Origin: Viridothelium virens
Taxonomy: Eukaryota > Ascomycota > Dothideomycetes > Trypetheliales > Trypetheliaceae
Reading direction: 5' to 3'
Length of the DNA: 64,000 nucleotides
NCBI GenBank assembly: GCA_010094025.1
Contig: ML991854.1
Location: 1 to 64,000, forward strand
The notes below the pieces were generated by a model that was given only the letters and a program-made list of their open reading frames with translations, did no database searches and was not told the origin of the DNA. Below are positions 1 to 12,841 of this stretch, one piece after another. The stretch's first letter is position 1. The number at the start of each line of letters is the position of its first letter. Both the position numbers and the translations under genes were made by a program.

Positions 1-1660
1 TTTAGCTTTATATTTTTATAATTTAAGCAATATTTATAATAATTTAAGTTATCGCATTAATATTTTATATAATAATCTGTTTACTTTTAGCAGTATTTAA
101 TACATATAATACTAACATATTTTAGCCAGTTTATTATTTTATATATAATTAATATATAACTGGGTGTTAAAATTAACCCTTATTTAACTTAAATATTTCC
201 CTAGCCTAAATTATTTAATTTATAATATAGGCAGGTTTTTTTTTTTTTTATAAAATACTTTATTAAGATAATTATAATTTCCTTTTTAATTTTAATAAAA
301 TATGCAGTTTTTATTCCTACATGCTATAAAGTGTTAAAATTAATATTATAACTTATTTTTATTTTATTTCTTTGCTTATTAATACTTTATGTATGCATTA
401 TTTTAATATTCCTCTTATTTAATTATTTAATTATAATTAGGATATTATAAAAGTTTATGGATTTTTTTTTAATACCAAAAGTTTTTTTACTTTTAATCCT
501 ATATAATTAATAAAAGCTTAGGTTTTATATTTATATTTACTTTATAAATATTATATTTTTATAATAAATACTGTTTTAAAAGTTAATAATTTAGGTAATT
601 TTTTATATTAAATATTAAATATATATAATACTTATGTTTTTTTTAAGTTACTTTTTTTTCTTAAATTATATATATAGGTGCTTATAAATTTTTTTTAGCT
701 ATTTATAGGGTTAATAACTTTTTTTTATAAAACACTTTTTTTTTTGTATTAAATTTATTATTAAATATTTAATATTAAAAGATATTTAAGTTCTTAATAT
801 TATTATTACTTATTAATTTATTAATAATAACTTTATTTTTTTTTTTAAATAAACTTAGGTTGCTATATTAAAATTTTTTTTATAATTTACTTTATTTTTA
901 AATTAATAATTTCTTATTATATGCCCTGGTTTTTTATAAGCATAATACTTTTTTTTTTATTTAAGCACTTTTTTTCTTTTTATTTTGCGCAAAATTAAAG
1001 TACTAAACTCCTTTTATTAGCTTATTATTACTTTAATATTAAATAATTCCTTTAATTTATTTAGCTAAAATATATAAGGCTAATTATTTTCTTATATATT
1101 TTATGTAAAGTTTATTATCTAATTTAATTAAGGTGTTAATAAGTTTTTATAACATATTAATAAAGCTATTATAATATATTAATTTATTCTTAATATTATT
1201 TTTAAGTTTTTTTTAATATATAAATTATAATACTTTATTATTTTATTTTAATTTATTAAAATACTTTTAAAACTTAGCTGCATAATTTGCTGCTAAAGTT
1301 TTTTATACCAGCTTTTAAACTGCTTACTTTATTATCTTAATTTTATTAAAGATTTTAAAAAAATTTAAAAAAATTTAATTAATATTTTTTTTATTGTTAA
1401 AGTATAAAGTTAATTTGGGTTTTATTTATTATTAGGCTTATTTTTTTAAGTATAATAAAGCTATTAAGGTTTATTAATTATTTAAAATTTTTTCAAATTA
1501 AAAATAAAGTTGGATTTAGCATAATTATTCTTCCAACTTATTTCTTTCCCTAAAATATTTATTAGGTTATCCCACTTTGCCTTTCTTTAATAGGGCTCTA
1601 GTATAAGACTCTAGCCGCGGAGTGGATTCTAATTAACTTATCCTTAAGGGTAATTTATTA
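1..1660 (-). mobile_element. Ty3/Gypsy retrotransposon fossil, internal region, left end outside window
   Basis: This very AT-rich stretch is the reverse complement of the 5' internal part of the copy at 4283-10968; for example 781-840 matches about 5610-5670 and 1500-1620 matches about 4800-4910. It is therefore a second, minus-strand copy of the same family whose 3' half lies left of the window. No coding capacity survives. The base composition (almost only A and T, TpA-rich) fits heavy RIP. Age cannot be read from LTR divergence because RIP inflates it. Confidence 0.75.
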
Positions 1661-2122
1661 TATTATAAGCCTATACCCTTGGTATAAGCACAGCTTGTAG
1701 CAGGTATGTAAAAGGGTCTTAAAGTTTTTTACATAGGAGCGGAGTATTAAGGATCCAATAATATAAAAAGGGTTACTAAGCTTTAAACAACTTAGTATTA
1801 AATAAAGTCTTATTTAATTTGGCTTATAACTAACTGTAAGGTACAGTATGGTTTAATAACAGTAATAAAACGCAAGGAGACCTCAGCTAGAGGGTGGTGC
1901 GACGCTCTTATTTATACCTATGACTCTGCAGTCTGTTCAGTGATCTCCTTCATATGCTCACACCTAAGCAGTGGTGCTCAGCACTGAGCATCACTGCTCA
2001 GTACTGATCGCTCTAGGCTGACACTAATCATTCAGTTAAACTCCGGTTTCTTAACCCTGTTATGTATGATGTTCCGTGTGCCGTTGACCCCGCCACTCTT
2101 CACGGTGAACACATTCATAACA
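1661..2122 (-). repeat. LTR of the minus-strand Gypsy fossil
   Basis: On the minus strand the segment begins TGTTATGAATG at 2122 and ends near a TGTTAT-type terminus at about 1661, giving roughly 460 bp. Its 3' half matches the LTR at 4283-4762, while its 5' half (1870-2122) differs, so it belongs to a related subfamily. It is much less AT-rich than the internal region. It lies directly next to the internal sequence at 1-1660, as expected of a 5' LTR. Confidence 0.65.
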
Positions 2123-2523
2123 ATATAAGAAGGGTTACTAAGTGTTGAACAACTTTGTAATAAATAAGGTCTTATTTAATTTGGCTTATAATTATTTATA
2201 AGGTACAATGTAATGTGATAACAATAATAAAACACAAGAAGTCCAATTATACTGGGCTCCTATCTGCTGTGTATATATATTAGACTGGTTCTTCTGCTTA
2301 TCTTTATAAGCAGCTAAGCACTTTATTAAATAAGGATTGTTTTATTATTAATCCTTATAAGCATGCTTATGCTGCTTATTTATTAAGCTTCTTAAGCAGA
2401 TTATGTAATTTCCTGCCCATACTGCTGATTACTTCTTTATACTGCTTAATGCTCTCAACCTGGTAGAACGCTTGGTAAGTACAAATGAGATGTGGGCAAG
2501 TCTGGCGCAGCCTGGTCATAACA
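2123..2523 (-). repeat. Second LTR-like fragment, minus orientation
   Basis: Bases 2123-2240 repeat the same LTR core seen at 1748-1880. On the minus strand the segment starts with a TGTTAT-type end at about 2523, where plus-strand Gypsy internal sequence resumes. It is best read as a solo or truncated LTR of a related subfamily, inserted into an older copy and then hit by the element to its left. Boundaries are approximate. Confidence 0.5.
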
Positions 2524-4154
2524 AATTTAAGCACTAATAAGGCCTTGGGAGCAGATTATAATGGACTTTATTACAGACTTACCTGTATTAAAGCATCTAA
2601 TAACCAGAGAAGTTTACACAGTAATCTATATAATAGTATACAGACTGACAAAGTATATAATACTGATCCCATTTAATAAGAAATATAAAATAGAGGAAAC
2701 AGTATGGATACTCTTTAAAAGAGTGATATTATACTTTAGATTACTTATCTTAATAATATTGGATTAGGATAAAAGGTTTATAGCAAAATTCTTTTAGATG
2801 TTAATAATAAACCTAGGAACTAAGGTTAAGCTATTTATAATATATTATAAAGAAACTGATGGATAAATAGAATAAATAAATTAATTACTGGAATAATTTT
2901 TAAGGTATTATATTAATAATTTATAAGATAATTGGGTATCTTTACTATTTATAGCATAATTATGTATTAATATAAAAGAATTTAGCATAATTAAGTTTAT
3001 GCTTATTTAAGGTTTAATAGGATATATACCACCACTAATTTAAGCAATACCTATTAAAACAATGTTAATATTAAGAGAAGATTGTGGGAAGCTAATAAAA
3101 TTAGTATATAACAGAATAGCCAAAAATATTAAAAAAAAGGAATAAAAAGTTAATAAAAATTAACAAAAAAAATAAATAAACCTTAATTAAAGGAGGGGGA
3201 TAAAGTATATTTACTTATAAAAAATTTAAAAATAAAAAGACCTTATAAAAAGCTTAATATAATAAAGGTTAATTTATTTACTATTAAAAGTAAAAAGAAT
3301 AAGGTTAATTATAAATTAAACCTTTTATGGGATACTTAAGTTTACCTAGTGTTTTATTTATCCTTATTAGAGTTAATAAATAAAAGTATATTATATATAA
3401 AAATATTTAGATATAAATTAGAAAAGGATTATAAATTTAAAGTAAAAAAGATTTTATAAAAAAAAATAAAAAATAAAAGTATTTAATAAAATAAAAAGGA
3501 TACCTAAATTTAAAAAACACTTAAGAAACAAAAAAGACACTATTTAAATATAAAGAAAAAATATAAAAATACTTAAATTAAATTAAAACTTATTAAAAAT
3601 AAGAGTTTTTTAGAATAATAAAGGATACCTATTAATAGCACTCTAAGTAAAAAAAAAAAAGATAAAAGCTGAAGGATTTAATAATAAATTTAAAAACTTA
3701 GACTTAATATACTCCAACTTTTTTATGTTTTTCTCCTTTACAGCAATAGCTTTAATAGCTTATTAATTTAAAAGATTTAACTGTCAATAAAGCTGTATTT
3801 TCTTAGTAAAAGCTGTTTAAAGAAACTGATAAGTCTCTTCTTAAGCTTAATATACTTCTTTAATATTATGCTTTAATTTTTCTTTTTTAAAATATATTTA
3901 CTCCCACTTAGAATAAGATACCTTTAAATTGTACCGCTGCCCTTAGAGAAGATAAGCCTTATAACTACCTAATTAAAGGTGGACCTTATAGACCTAATTA
4001 TGCTTAATATATGTATTGTATTTATTAACCATAATAGAATTAAAGGATTTAATAAAGGATGCTAAGTTGTGATGATGGTTAGTGCTACTTGTAAGACGAG
4101 GAGGTATGAGGAATTATGGGGGTTTGAGGACAAACCTTGAGGAGAGGGAGGTAA
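2524..4154 (+). mobile_element. Ty3/Gypsy fossil, 3' internal part including integrase region
   Basis: The sequence parallels the region from about 8896 to 10488 of the neighbouring copy. Around 2550-2770 short translated stretches resemble the Ty3/Gypsy integrase core, with a readable MDFITDLP motif followed by RLTKYI. It is a 5'-truncated plus-strand copy, interrupted on the left by the LTR-like piece. It is clearly non-coding now, with many breaks, and is AT-rich in the RIP manner. Confidence 0.7.
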
Positions 4155-4282
4155 TGTTATAAGCGTAGGCACTGTATATATATAATAGGGTTATAAGCAC
4201 AGAAGGAATGTTATAAATATGTGTGTACGCTGTAAGCCGAAGTTTTACTGAGTGCTCAGTGGGATTCTAGAATGATTAGTAC
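4155..4282 (+). repeat. Short LTR fragment between two Gypsy copies
   Basis: TGTTATA-type LTR starts occur at 4155 and 4209. The following bases resemble the 5' part of the LTR at 1661-2122 on the opposite strand. The fragment is cut off where the next LTR starts at 4283, consistent with one element landing in another's LTR. Which copy it belonged to is uncertain. Confidence 0.45.
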
Positions 4283-4762
4283 TGTTACGAACGCTCCTGA
4301 CCAAGGACGCGTTGGAGGTAGTCGCTACTTGTAGTGCACCAATCGCGTAACACTGGGTGCGTCTCGCAATAGGAGTAGCAAGGGTGCAGCACGGACACCT
4401 TAACCATCTCACAGCAAGATAAGCAAGATCTTACTTTATAAAAAGTAAGATAACATTTTACTCCCCTTATTATAAAGCTAGCAAGAAGGAGAATTATAAT
4501 AAAGAATTAATAAATATTTAAGAAGCCTAACTTTAGGCATATTTTTGTTTATTTTCTCCTTATATTTTATTATAATATTATCCTTTATAATTAGTTATAA
4601 ATTAATTAAATAAGACCTTATTTATTTACTAAATTATTTAAACTTAATAACCCTTCTTATATTATTAGATCCTTAACACTCCACTTTTATGTAAAAAACC
4701 CTAAGACTATTTTACATACTTATTATAAGCTGTGCTTATATTAGGGGTATAAGCTTATAACA
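4283..4762 (+). repeat. 5' LTR of the Gypsy fossil
   Basis: It begins TGTTACGAACG and ends ATAACA, pairs base for base with 10489-10968 and has the same length of 480 bp. Its first 200 bases keep a more balanced GC content than the internal region. The copies differ mainly at transition-type positions, in keeping with RIP. Confidence 0.8.
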
Positions 4763-7700
4763 TAATAAAACACCCTTAAGGATAAGTTAATTAGGATTTA
4801 CTCCGCGGCTAGAGTTCTGCATTAAAGCCCTATTAAAAGAAGGTAAAATAAAACAGCCTAATAAGTACTTTAAGGAAAGAAATAAGTTGAAAAAATAGCT
4901 ATATTAAATCTAATTTTATTTCTTATTTTAAAATTTTTTTAAATAATTAATAAACTTTAATAGCCTTATTATACTTAAGGGGATAGGCCTAATAATAAAT
5001 AAAATCTAAATTAACTTTATATTTTAATAATAAGGAAGACCTTAATAAGGTTTTTTTAAGATTTTTTAAATTTAAGAAAGAGCTTAAACAGATTTTTAGA
5101 ATTTTTAATAAAGTTAAGATAATAAAATAAGCAGTTTAAAAATTAGTATAAAAAGCTTTAACAGCAAATTATGCAGCTAAGTTTTAAAAGTATTTAAATA
5201 AGTTAAAATAAAATAATAAAGCCTTACAGCTTATATATTAAAAAGGACTTAAAAATAATATTAAAGATGAACTAATATAATATAATAGCGCTATTAATAT
5301 GTTATAAAAACTTATTAATACCTTTATTAAATTAAATAATAAATTTTACATAAAATAAATAAAAAAATAATCAGCCTTATATATTTTAATAAAATAAATT
5401 AAAGGAATTATTTAATAATAAAGTAATAATAAAGTAATAAAAAAAGTTTAATATTTTAACTTTATATAAAATAAAAAAAAAAAAAGTGCTTAAATAAAAA
5501 AAAAAGTATTATACTTATAAAAAATTAGGGTATATAATAAGGAATTATTAATCTAAAAATAAGGTGGATTATAAAAAAGAATTTAATATAACAACTTAAA
5601 TCCACTTAAAAGAAGATAAAATTTTTATTAATAAATTAATAAGTAATAATAATATTAAGAATTTAAATATTTTTTAATATTAAATAATTAATAATAAATT
5701 TAATGCAGAAAAAAAAAGTGCTTTATAAAAAAAAGTTATTAACCCTATAAATAGCTAAAAAAAATTTTATAAGCACTTATGTATATAATTTAAAAAAAAA
5801 AAAAGTAACCTAAAAAAGGCATAAATATTATACAAATTTAATATTTAAAATAAAGGATTACTTAAACCACTTACTTTTAGGATGGTATTTATTACAAAAA
5901 TATAATATTTATAAAGTAAATATAAGCATAAAGCTTAAGCTTTTATTAATTATGTGGGATTAAAAATAAATAAATTTTTAATATTAAAAAGAAGTTTATA
6001 AATTCTTATAACATCCTAATTATAATTAAATAATTAAATAAAAAGAATATTAAAATAATAAATGCAAAAAATATTAATAAGCAAAAAAATAGCATAAAAA
6101 GAAGTTATATTATTAATTCCAACACTTTATAATATGTGGAATAAAAAACTGCAAATTTTATTAAAAATAAGAAGGGGATTATAATTAGCTTAATAAAATA
6201 TTTTATAAAAAAAAAGAAACTTACTTATATTATAAATTAAGCAGTAAGGATTAAAAAAAAAAGTTAATCTTAATAAGGATTATACCTAAAACCACCTTAT
6301 AAACCACTTATATATAAAATAATAAACTAACTAAGATATGTTAATATTATGTGTGTTAAATACTGCTAAGAGTAAGTAAATTATTATATAAAATATTAAT
6401 ACAATAACTTAAATTATTTTAAACATTGCTTAAATTATAAAGATATAAAACTGGTATAATAAAAGTACTATAAAACTGCTAAAAAAATATAATAAAAAAG
6501 GAAGAGGGAAAAATTAATAACTTTTTATAAAAGGGTTATAAATAAGTTATAATATAACATCCCTTAATAAAGCAATAATAAAATTATTTAAAATTAAAGT
6601 TAGGATTAAAAATTAATAAATTAATATAATAATTAATAATAATGTAATAATAAATATAATAATTAATAATAATATAATAATAAATATAATAATAATAATT
6701 ATTATTAAAAGAATTAAACTTAATATTAAAAAAAAAGGAAAGTTATATAATTTATATAAAGCTATTAAATTATAATTTATAAAATAAAGAAAGGTAAATA
6801 CTAAGATAAAACTTATTTTTATAATTATATAAAGGTATATTAAGGAAATTTAACTTAATATTATAAACTTAATTAAATATAATATTATATTTATAATTAT
6901 AAAAGTATAACCTAATTATTAATCAAGAAATAAGGGAAATTATATTTTATAAGTGTAAACATAGTATTATATAAAATCCTAAAGAAGCAGTAAATTACTT
7001 TAAAAATAAAATAAAAATAAGTTATAATATAACTTTAATATTAATAATTAAAAATAATTAAAAAAAATAAATTAAATCCAGTATATTTAATATTTTAATA
7101 AAAGTAAAAAGTTAATTAAGGGATAATATAAAGTATAAAAATATTAAACTTATAATAATACCTTTTAAATATAAAAAATATTTATTACTTTTTAAAAAAG
7201 GGAGGGTAAATTAAGTATTACCTTTATACTAATTATAAGATTATAAAATTAAACTAAAGCTAAAAAAGTAACCTATTTTTAAACCTTTATATCCCTAATT
7301 ATAAAAAAAATTAAAAATACTTTAAAAATAATTAAGGGAAAACCTTAAAAAGGGGTTTATTTAAAAATTAGAATTTTTAATAAAATACCTTATACTTTTT
7401 ATTCCTAAAAAAAATAAAAAATTATAATTATATATTTATTATTAAAAACTTAATATTATTATAATTTAAAATAAATATTTATTACTTAATATAATAAAGT
7501 TAAAAAACTGCCTAATTAAAGCAAAGTAGCTTATATTATTAAACCAAAAAAATGCTTATAATTTTATTTATATAAAAAAAAGAGAAGAATAAAAAACTAT
7601 ATTTAAAATAAGATATAAATTATTTAAATTTTTAATAATATTATTTAAATTAATAAACATACTTATAACCTATTAAAAATAAATTAATAATATATTATAA

Positions 7701-10488
7701 TTATATTTAAATATTTTTATAATTATATATTTTAATAATATACTAATTTGCTTTAAAATAAAGGGAGAATATATAAAATATATAAAAATAATATTAAAAT
7801 ATTTAAGAAAAAGGAATTTTAAGTTATTATTAAAAAAGTGTATTTTTTATAAAAAATAAGTTATATTTTTAAGGTATATAATAAAAAAAAATTAAATTTA
7901 AATAAAATTAAAGAAGGTATAATTAATTTTAATATAATTAAAGCTAATAAATATTAAAGGGGTTTAAAGTTTTTTAGAATTTATAAACTTTAATAAATAA
8001 TTTATTCTTAAATACTTTAAAAAAGTTAAACTGCTTATAAACCTTATTAAAAGTAAGCAATTATTTAAATAAGAATAATTATAAAAAAAAGCCTTTAAAG
8101 TTATTAAAAAAGAAATTATAAAAAACTTAAAATTAATAATCTGTAACTTAAAACTTAAGATTAATACTTTAAATTTTGCAATAAGTACTTACTTACTATA
8201 ATAAATAAATAAAAAGTAAAAATTAATAAGATATTACTTAAAAAAAATAACTCCTACTAAATTAAACTATAATATTTATAATAAAAAATTAGTAATAATA
8301 ATAATAAAGAATTAATAATAATAATAATAATAATAAAACACTAAAAAGTATATATTAAAGGGATGCTTAAATTAAAAGTTTATATAAACCATAAAAATCT
8401 GCTAATATTTATAATAATAAAGCAGCTAAATTAATAATAAGTTAGATGGGCAGAACTTCTTAAATAATATAAATTTATTATATATTATATATTAAGGAAA
8501 AAAAGTAAAAAAGTAAATACTTTAAATTAATAAAAAGATTATTAAGGGAAAAAAAAGGTGTATTAAGCAGTATTTAAAAAAAGAATAATAATACTTTTAA
8601 AAGCATTTTTTAAAAGTTTAAATTAATTTTTAATATTTTAAAAAATAAGGATAAATAATTTCTTATTATTACTTAAAAATTAAGAATTTTAAATAATAAA
8701 GTTAATTATTACATTTAAAAATATTATAATAAACTATAATATAAGCATCTTAAAATTATATAAACACTTAAGAATATATCTTAAAACTGCATTTTTAATA
8801 ATATAAAAATAAAAGTCTAAAGTTATATAGCAAAATATAATTATTATAAAAAAAATAAACACAGTACCTAAAAAAAAAGGTATTATTTAACCTATTTAAG
8901 CATTATTTAGGCTTTAGGAGCAGATTATAATAAACTTTATTATAAATTTATTAATATTAAAGCACCTAATAAATAAAAAAGTTTATATAACAATTTATAT
9001 AATAATATATAGACTGACAAAGTATATAATACTAATTTTATTTTATAAAAAATATAAAACAGAAAAAACAATATAAATACTTTTTAAAAGAGTAATATTA
9101 TACTTTAGATTACTTATTTTAATAATATTAGATTAGGATAGAAAGTTTATAGCAAAGTTTTTTTTAAATATTAATAATAAATTTAAAAATTAAAATTAAG
9201 TTATTAATAGCATACTATAAAAAGACAGATAAATAAATAAAATAAAATAATTAATTATTAAAATAATTCTTAAGGTATTATATTAATAACCTATAAAATA
9301 ATTAGGTATTATTATTACTTATAATATAATTATGTATTAATATAAGAGAGTTTAATATAATTAAGTTTATACTAATTTAAGGTTTAATAAAATATATATT
9401 ATTATTAATTTAATTAATACCTATTAAAATAATATTAATAATAAGAGAAGATTATAAGAAATTAATAAAAATAATACATAATAAAATAGCTAAAAATATT
9501 AATAAAAGAAATAAAAAACTTTAAAAAAAATAATAAAAAAGTAAATAAACCTTACTTAAAAAAGGGGGGTAAAATATATTTACTTACAAAAAATTTAAGG
9601 ATAAAGAGACCTTATAAGAAGCTTAATACAATAAAAGTTAGTTTATTTATTATTAAAAAAAAAAAAAAGTTAATTATAAGTTAAACCTTTTTTAAGATAC
9701 TTAAATTTACCCAGTATTTTATTTATTTTTATTAAAATTAGTAAATAAAAGCATATTATATACAGAAATATTTAGGTATAAATTAAAGAAAGAACATAAA
9801 TTTAAGGTAAAAAAAAATTTATATAAAAAAAATAATAAATATTTAATAAAATAAAAGGGGCACTTAAACTTAAAAAATACTTAAAAAATAAAAAAAATGC
9901 TATTTAAGTGCAGAGAAAAGATATAATAATATTTAAATTTAAAGGAAAAAAAAGGAACTTACTTATAAAAATTATATTTTTAATATTAATAAAAATCTCT
10001 TATAATAAAGGAGAAAGATTAATAATAGCAGCAGTAATAAGACAGTTATCCTTATAAACCGCACCTTTATTTAACTTATTAAAAGCATGTTTAATTTTTT
10101 ATTTTGCATATTCCTTAGCTTAATAAAGGATTTTTTTATAACACATAAAATAAGCAAGCACCTTAGCAAGCTCTTTCTTATTTTTAAATACTTTTTTTGC
10201 ATATTCCTTTTAAGTATAATTAAAGAAAAATTATAATAATTTTACGCACAGCTTTTTTATCTTTATATATTTAAAATACTTAGCACAGAACTTTATAATA
10301 ATATAAACACAACTATAAAGGAGACAAAAGTTGCAGGGCAATAAAACCAGGAAGCTAAAGTTTTTAATTTTTAAAAATAAACAGTAACAATAAAGTTTGG
10401 AGGAAGACATCTTGCGGAATAAAATAAAAGCGGGGTCCTCCATACTTATGTTTTATATGAGGACATATAATTAAAAGGAGAGGGCTAA

Positions 10489-10968
10489 TGTTATAAATGC
10501 TCCTAATTAAAGACGCATTAAAGGTAGTCGCTACTTATAATGCACCAATTGCGTAACATTAGGTGCGTCTCGCAATAGGAGTAGCAAGGGTGCAGCATAG
10601 ACACCTTAACCATCTCACAGTAAGATAAGCAAGATCTTACCTCGCAGGAAGTAAGACAACATCTTACTCCCCTTACTACAAAGCTAGTAAAAAGGAGAAT
10701 TATAATAAAAAACTAACGGATATTTAAGAAGCCTAACTTTAGGCGTGTTTTTATTTATTTTTTCCTTATATTTTATTACAATATTATCCTTTATAATTAG
10801 TTATAAGTTAATTAAATAAGACCTTATTTACTTGCTAAATTATTTAAACTTAGTAACCCTTCTTACATTATTGGATCCTTGATACTCCGCTCCTACGTGA
10901 AAAACCCTGAGACCACTCTACATACCTGCTACAAGCTGTGCTTGTACCAGGGGTATAGGCTCATAACA
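10489..10968 (+). repeat. 3' LTR of the Gypsy fossil
   Basis: It begins TGTTATAAATG and ends CATAACA, and matches 4283-4762 along its whole length. It is the least AT-shifted part of the whole block. Host DNA of ordinary composition begins directly after it. Confidence 0.8.
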
Positions 10969-11252
10969 CTGAGCTCATCTCAAGCATCAAGATGTTCTCC
11001 GTCTCCAAACTTTCCGCAGCTCTCCTGCTTTTGACTCCATCTCTTTTATTTCAGCTCCCGTCTCTTTTTTTTTCATTGAAGTCCTTTTCGTCAGAATTGT
11101 TCCTTATGACTGTGCCATTCTATTTATGTATATATATTTACAGCTTCATCTTGTCATCTATTATTTCATGCAGCTGTGCTTCTGATCTCTGTGTTGAGGG
11201 TCATGTATTAAGGAATGAGAGCTTGCAGGTGGAGATGAGTTATCCTCAGTAA
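10969..11252 (+). other. Possible 5' end of a truncated secreted-protein gene
   Basis: From 10992 an 86-codon open frame begins with MFSVSKLSAALLLLTPSLLF, which looks like a fungal signal peptide (basic residue, then a leucine/alanine-rich core). After about 20 residues the composition becomes hydrophobic and cysteine-poor with no recognisable domain, so only a gene start may survive. It sits 23 bp right of the Gypsy LTR. It could equally be a chance ORF. Confidence 0.2.
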
Positions 11253-11592
11253 TCAATTTTCCAGTACACAGATTACACAACGGACCTTGGCAAGCACATT
11301 TCTCAGAACCCGAGCAAAGTCATAAACTATCGCTTCTGATTTTTATGTTTCCAAGTTGACGCTCACCTTCAGAGCTGAAGAAGTCAACTGAAAATACTGA
11401 AGTTCGCTGTTGAAGCGTGCAGCCTTGGGTCTGGTCTAAGCTAGGTTTAGACTTTACGTCTAGCTCCAGCGCTTCTTTAGTCTTGTGACACGCCGTACCT
11501 AGATACTTGCACAGATAATCTTTAGTCGTATTCAAATTTGAGAGAGTCATAGTATACTGCCACAATACTTCTTCACTTTGTGTTGAATAAAC
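11253..11592. other. No gene recognised
   Basis: Ordinary-GC sequence. An 81-codon open frame on the minus strand (11320-11565) has no recognisable motif, and no splice-supported extension was seen. Confidence 0.4.
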
Positions 11593-11755
11593 CAGTGATG
11601 TAAATTTACTAAGTAATTACTAATTTACTAAATAATACTGACATAGTAACACAGAGTTCATGATAATAACAGTAAACAGTAATAGTAAAAGTAACAGTAA
11701 ATATTTGGTAATTACTATTAGTAAATAGTAATTACCAATTTACTATTTTTACAAC
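11593..11755. repeat. Degenerate TAGTAA/TTACTA-rich repeat
   Basis: The segment is built from many variants of a short AGTAA/TTACT word in both orientations, giving a loosely palindromic low-complexity tract. It separates two coding-like fragments. It may be a degenerate satellite or the core of a foldback element. No flanking duplication was found. Confidence 0.45.
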
Positions 11756-12042
11756 ACTGCGACTGTCGAAATGTTGAGTTGACCATGAAAGCCAGTGCTT
11801 GAGGGCCTTGAGGCTGTCATGTATTCCTGGAAATGCCGTATGAATTTGTGCACGATATTGGTCTTCTTGATCAAGCCCTCGAATGATGCGCGCACCTTGT
11901 GCGACCGGAAAAGCTGTCCTCGACAAGAACTTCGAGAAATTTTGCAGAAATAATTGTCTCGGCAGCGGTTCCGGCGAGTTCGATGAGAGGGATGTAAAAT
12001 GGCCATTGTGCAGCACTGCAGGTGCGCTTGGATGAGCCCAAG
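11756..12042 (-). other. Coding-like fragment, unrecognised
   Basis: Two overlapping minus-strand frames read like protein for 40-50 residues each: one contains IPLIELAGTAAETIISAKFL, the other GARIIRGLDQEDQY and then a stretch around KALKHWLSW. The change of frame between them suggests an old gene remnant interrupted near its start by the MITE at 12043. I cannot name the family. Confidence 0.25.
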
Positions 12043-12244
12043 ATACCGTACCGCGGTTGGGGCCGGGGGGGGAGGTCCCTCAACTGATCATGAATACAAT
12101 GTTACCGCGATTTTACTTTCATGACCATGTTGGCCTTATGTTAAGGCTCCGTTAATATGCATAGGCCAACATGGTCATAACGGTAAATTTCGAATAACGT
12201 TGTATTGATTACCAGCTGCGGAAACCCCCTCGGCGTTAAGGTAT
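12043..12244. mobile_element. Foldback MITE, copy A
   Basis: A segment of about 200 bp is almost entirely an inverted repeat. The left arm carries CCTCAACTG, ATACAATGTTACC and CATGACCATGTTGGCC; the right arm carries their reverse complements, ending in a GGTAT terminus. Closely related copies lie at 17451-17630, 17641-17730 (half) and 25574-25764. No coding capacity: a non-autonomous DNA transposon. Confidence 0.75.
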
Positions 12245-12841
12245 ACTATAGCTCCTTAGAGCACGGAAATCCTTATATCGCGGAAGTCCCTACAGCACAG
12301 AAATCTCTACGGCACACAGCTTCCTACGGTACGCACAGCTGTCTATTTCTCCAAAAAAAAAATTCCTACATAAAAGTCGGATAAAGATTATCTGCTGGCT
12401 TTATTTTTACTTTGTTCGGTTTATCTGGTACCAGAGGTAAGGCCGAGGTGCAGGAAAGACGCTTCCTTTCAGCTCTAGATAGTCTCAAATCTCGGTCTTT
12501 TACAAAGGTACTGTGCCCGTCGCTCAACTTTTTGACCCTTTTTGTGCATAAGAGCGGCAGCGTAGGCAATTATTATCTCCTTATTTGACAAATCACCTCT
12601 GGACAACTATACCTCATACTCTCTCTACGGAACTTTGTTCTGTTAATAAATTGAAGACTCACAAAATTATTGTGGCTAGGAGATGGATTTTAACGTCTTA
12701 TAACAGCACATAAGAGTTACGTGCAAAGATCAAAGAGAAGATAACGCAGACGAAAGAGATCCATTTCTGATCGAGATCTAGAATAAGTTGTGTCTCGTTA
12801 CTGATTCATGACTATGAGCCCAATCTCTGGGTCGAGATCGA
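12245..12841. other. No gene recognised
   Basis: A 67-codon minus-strand open frame (12366-12569) has no recognisable motif. Bases 12250-12345 hold several imperfect copies of an 18-25 bp unit built around GCACGGAAATC and CTACGGCAC words, a small degenerate tandem array. The right part is the presumed 3' flank of the PrpD-like pseudogene. Confidence 0.35.

Larger units (their letters stand above)
4283..10968 (+). mobile_element. Ty3/Gypsy retrotransposon fossil with both LTRs (about 6.7 kb)
   Basis: Two direct repeats of 480 bp (4283-4762 and 10489-10968) bound an internal region of about 5.7 kb. Recognisable remnants in plus orientation are a possible CCHC-type gag zinc-knuckle trace near 6430, an RNase H-like stretch near 8350-8500 and an integrase-like stretch near 8900-9130. 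The order RT/RNase H before integrase indicates Ty3/Gypsy rather than Ty1/Copia. The element is broken throughout by very many changes, in a RIP-like AT-rich pattern. No clear target-site duplication was seen. Its right end is the sharp boundary to normal-GC DNA. Confidence 0.8.

Noticed and set aside
10231-10443. 70-codon minus-strand open frame
   Set aside because: It lies in the internal region of the AT-rich Gypsy fossil and has the Ile/Phe/Tyr/Lys-rich composition of random AT-rich DNA.
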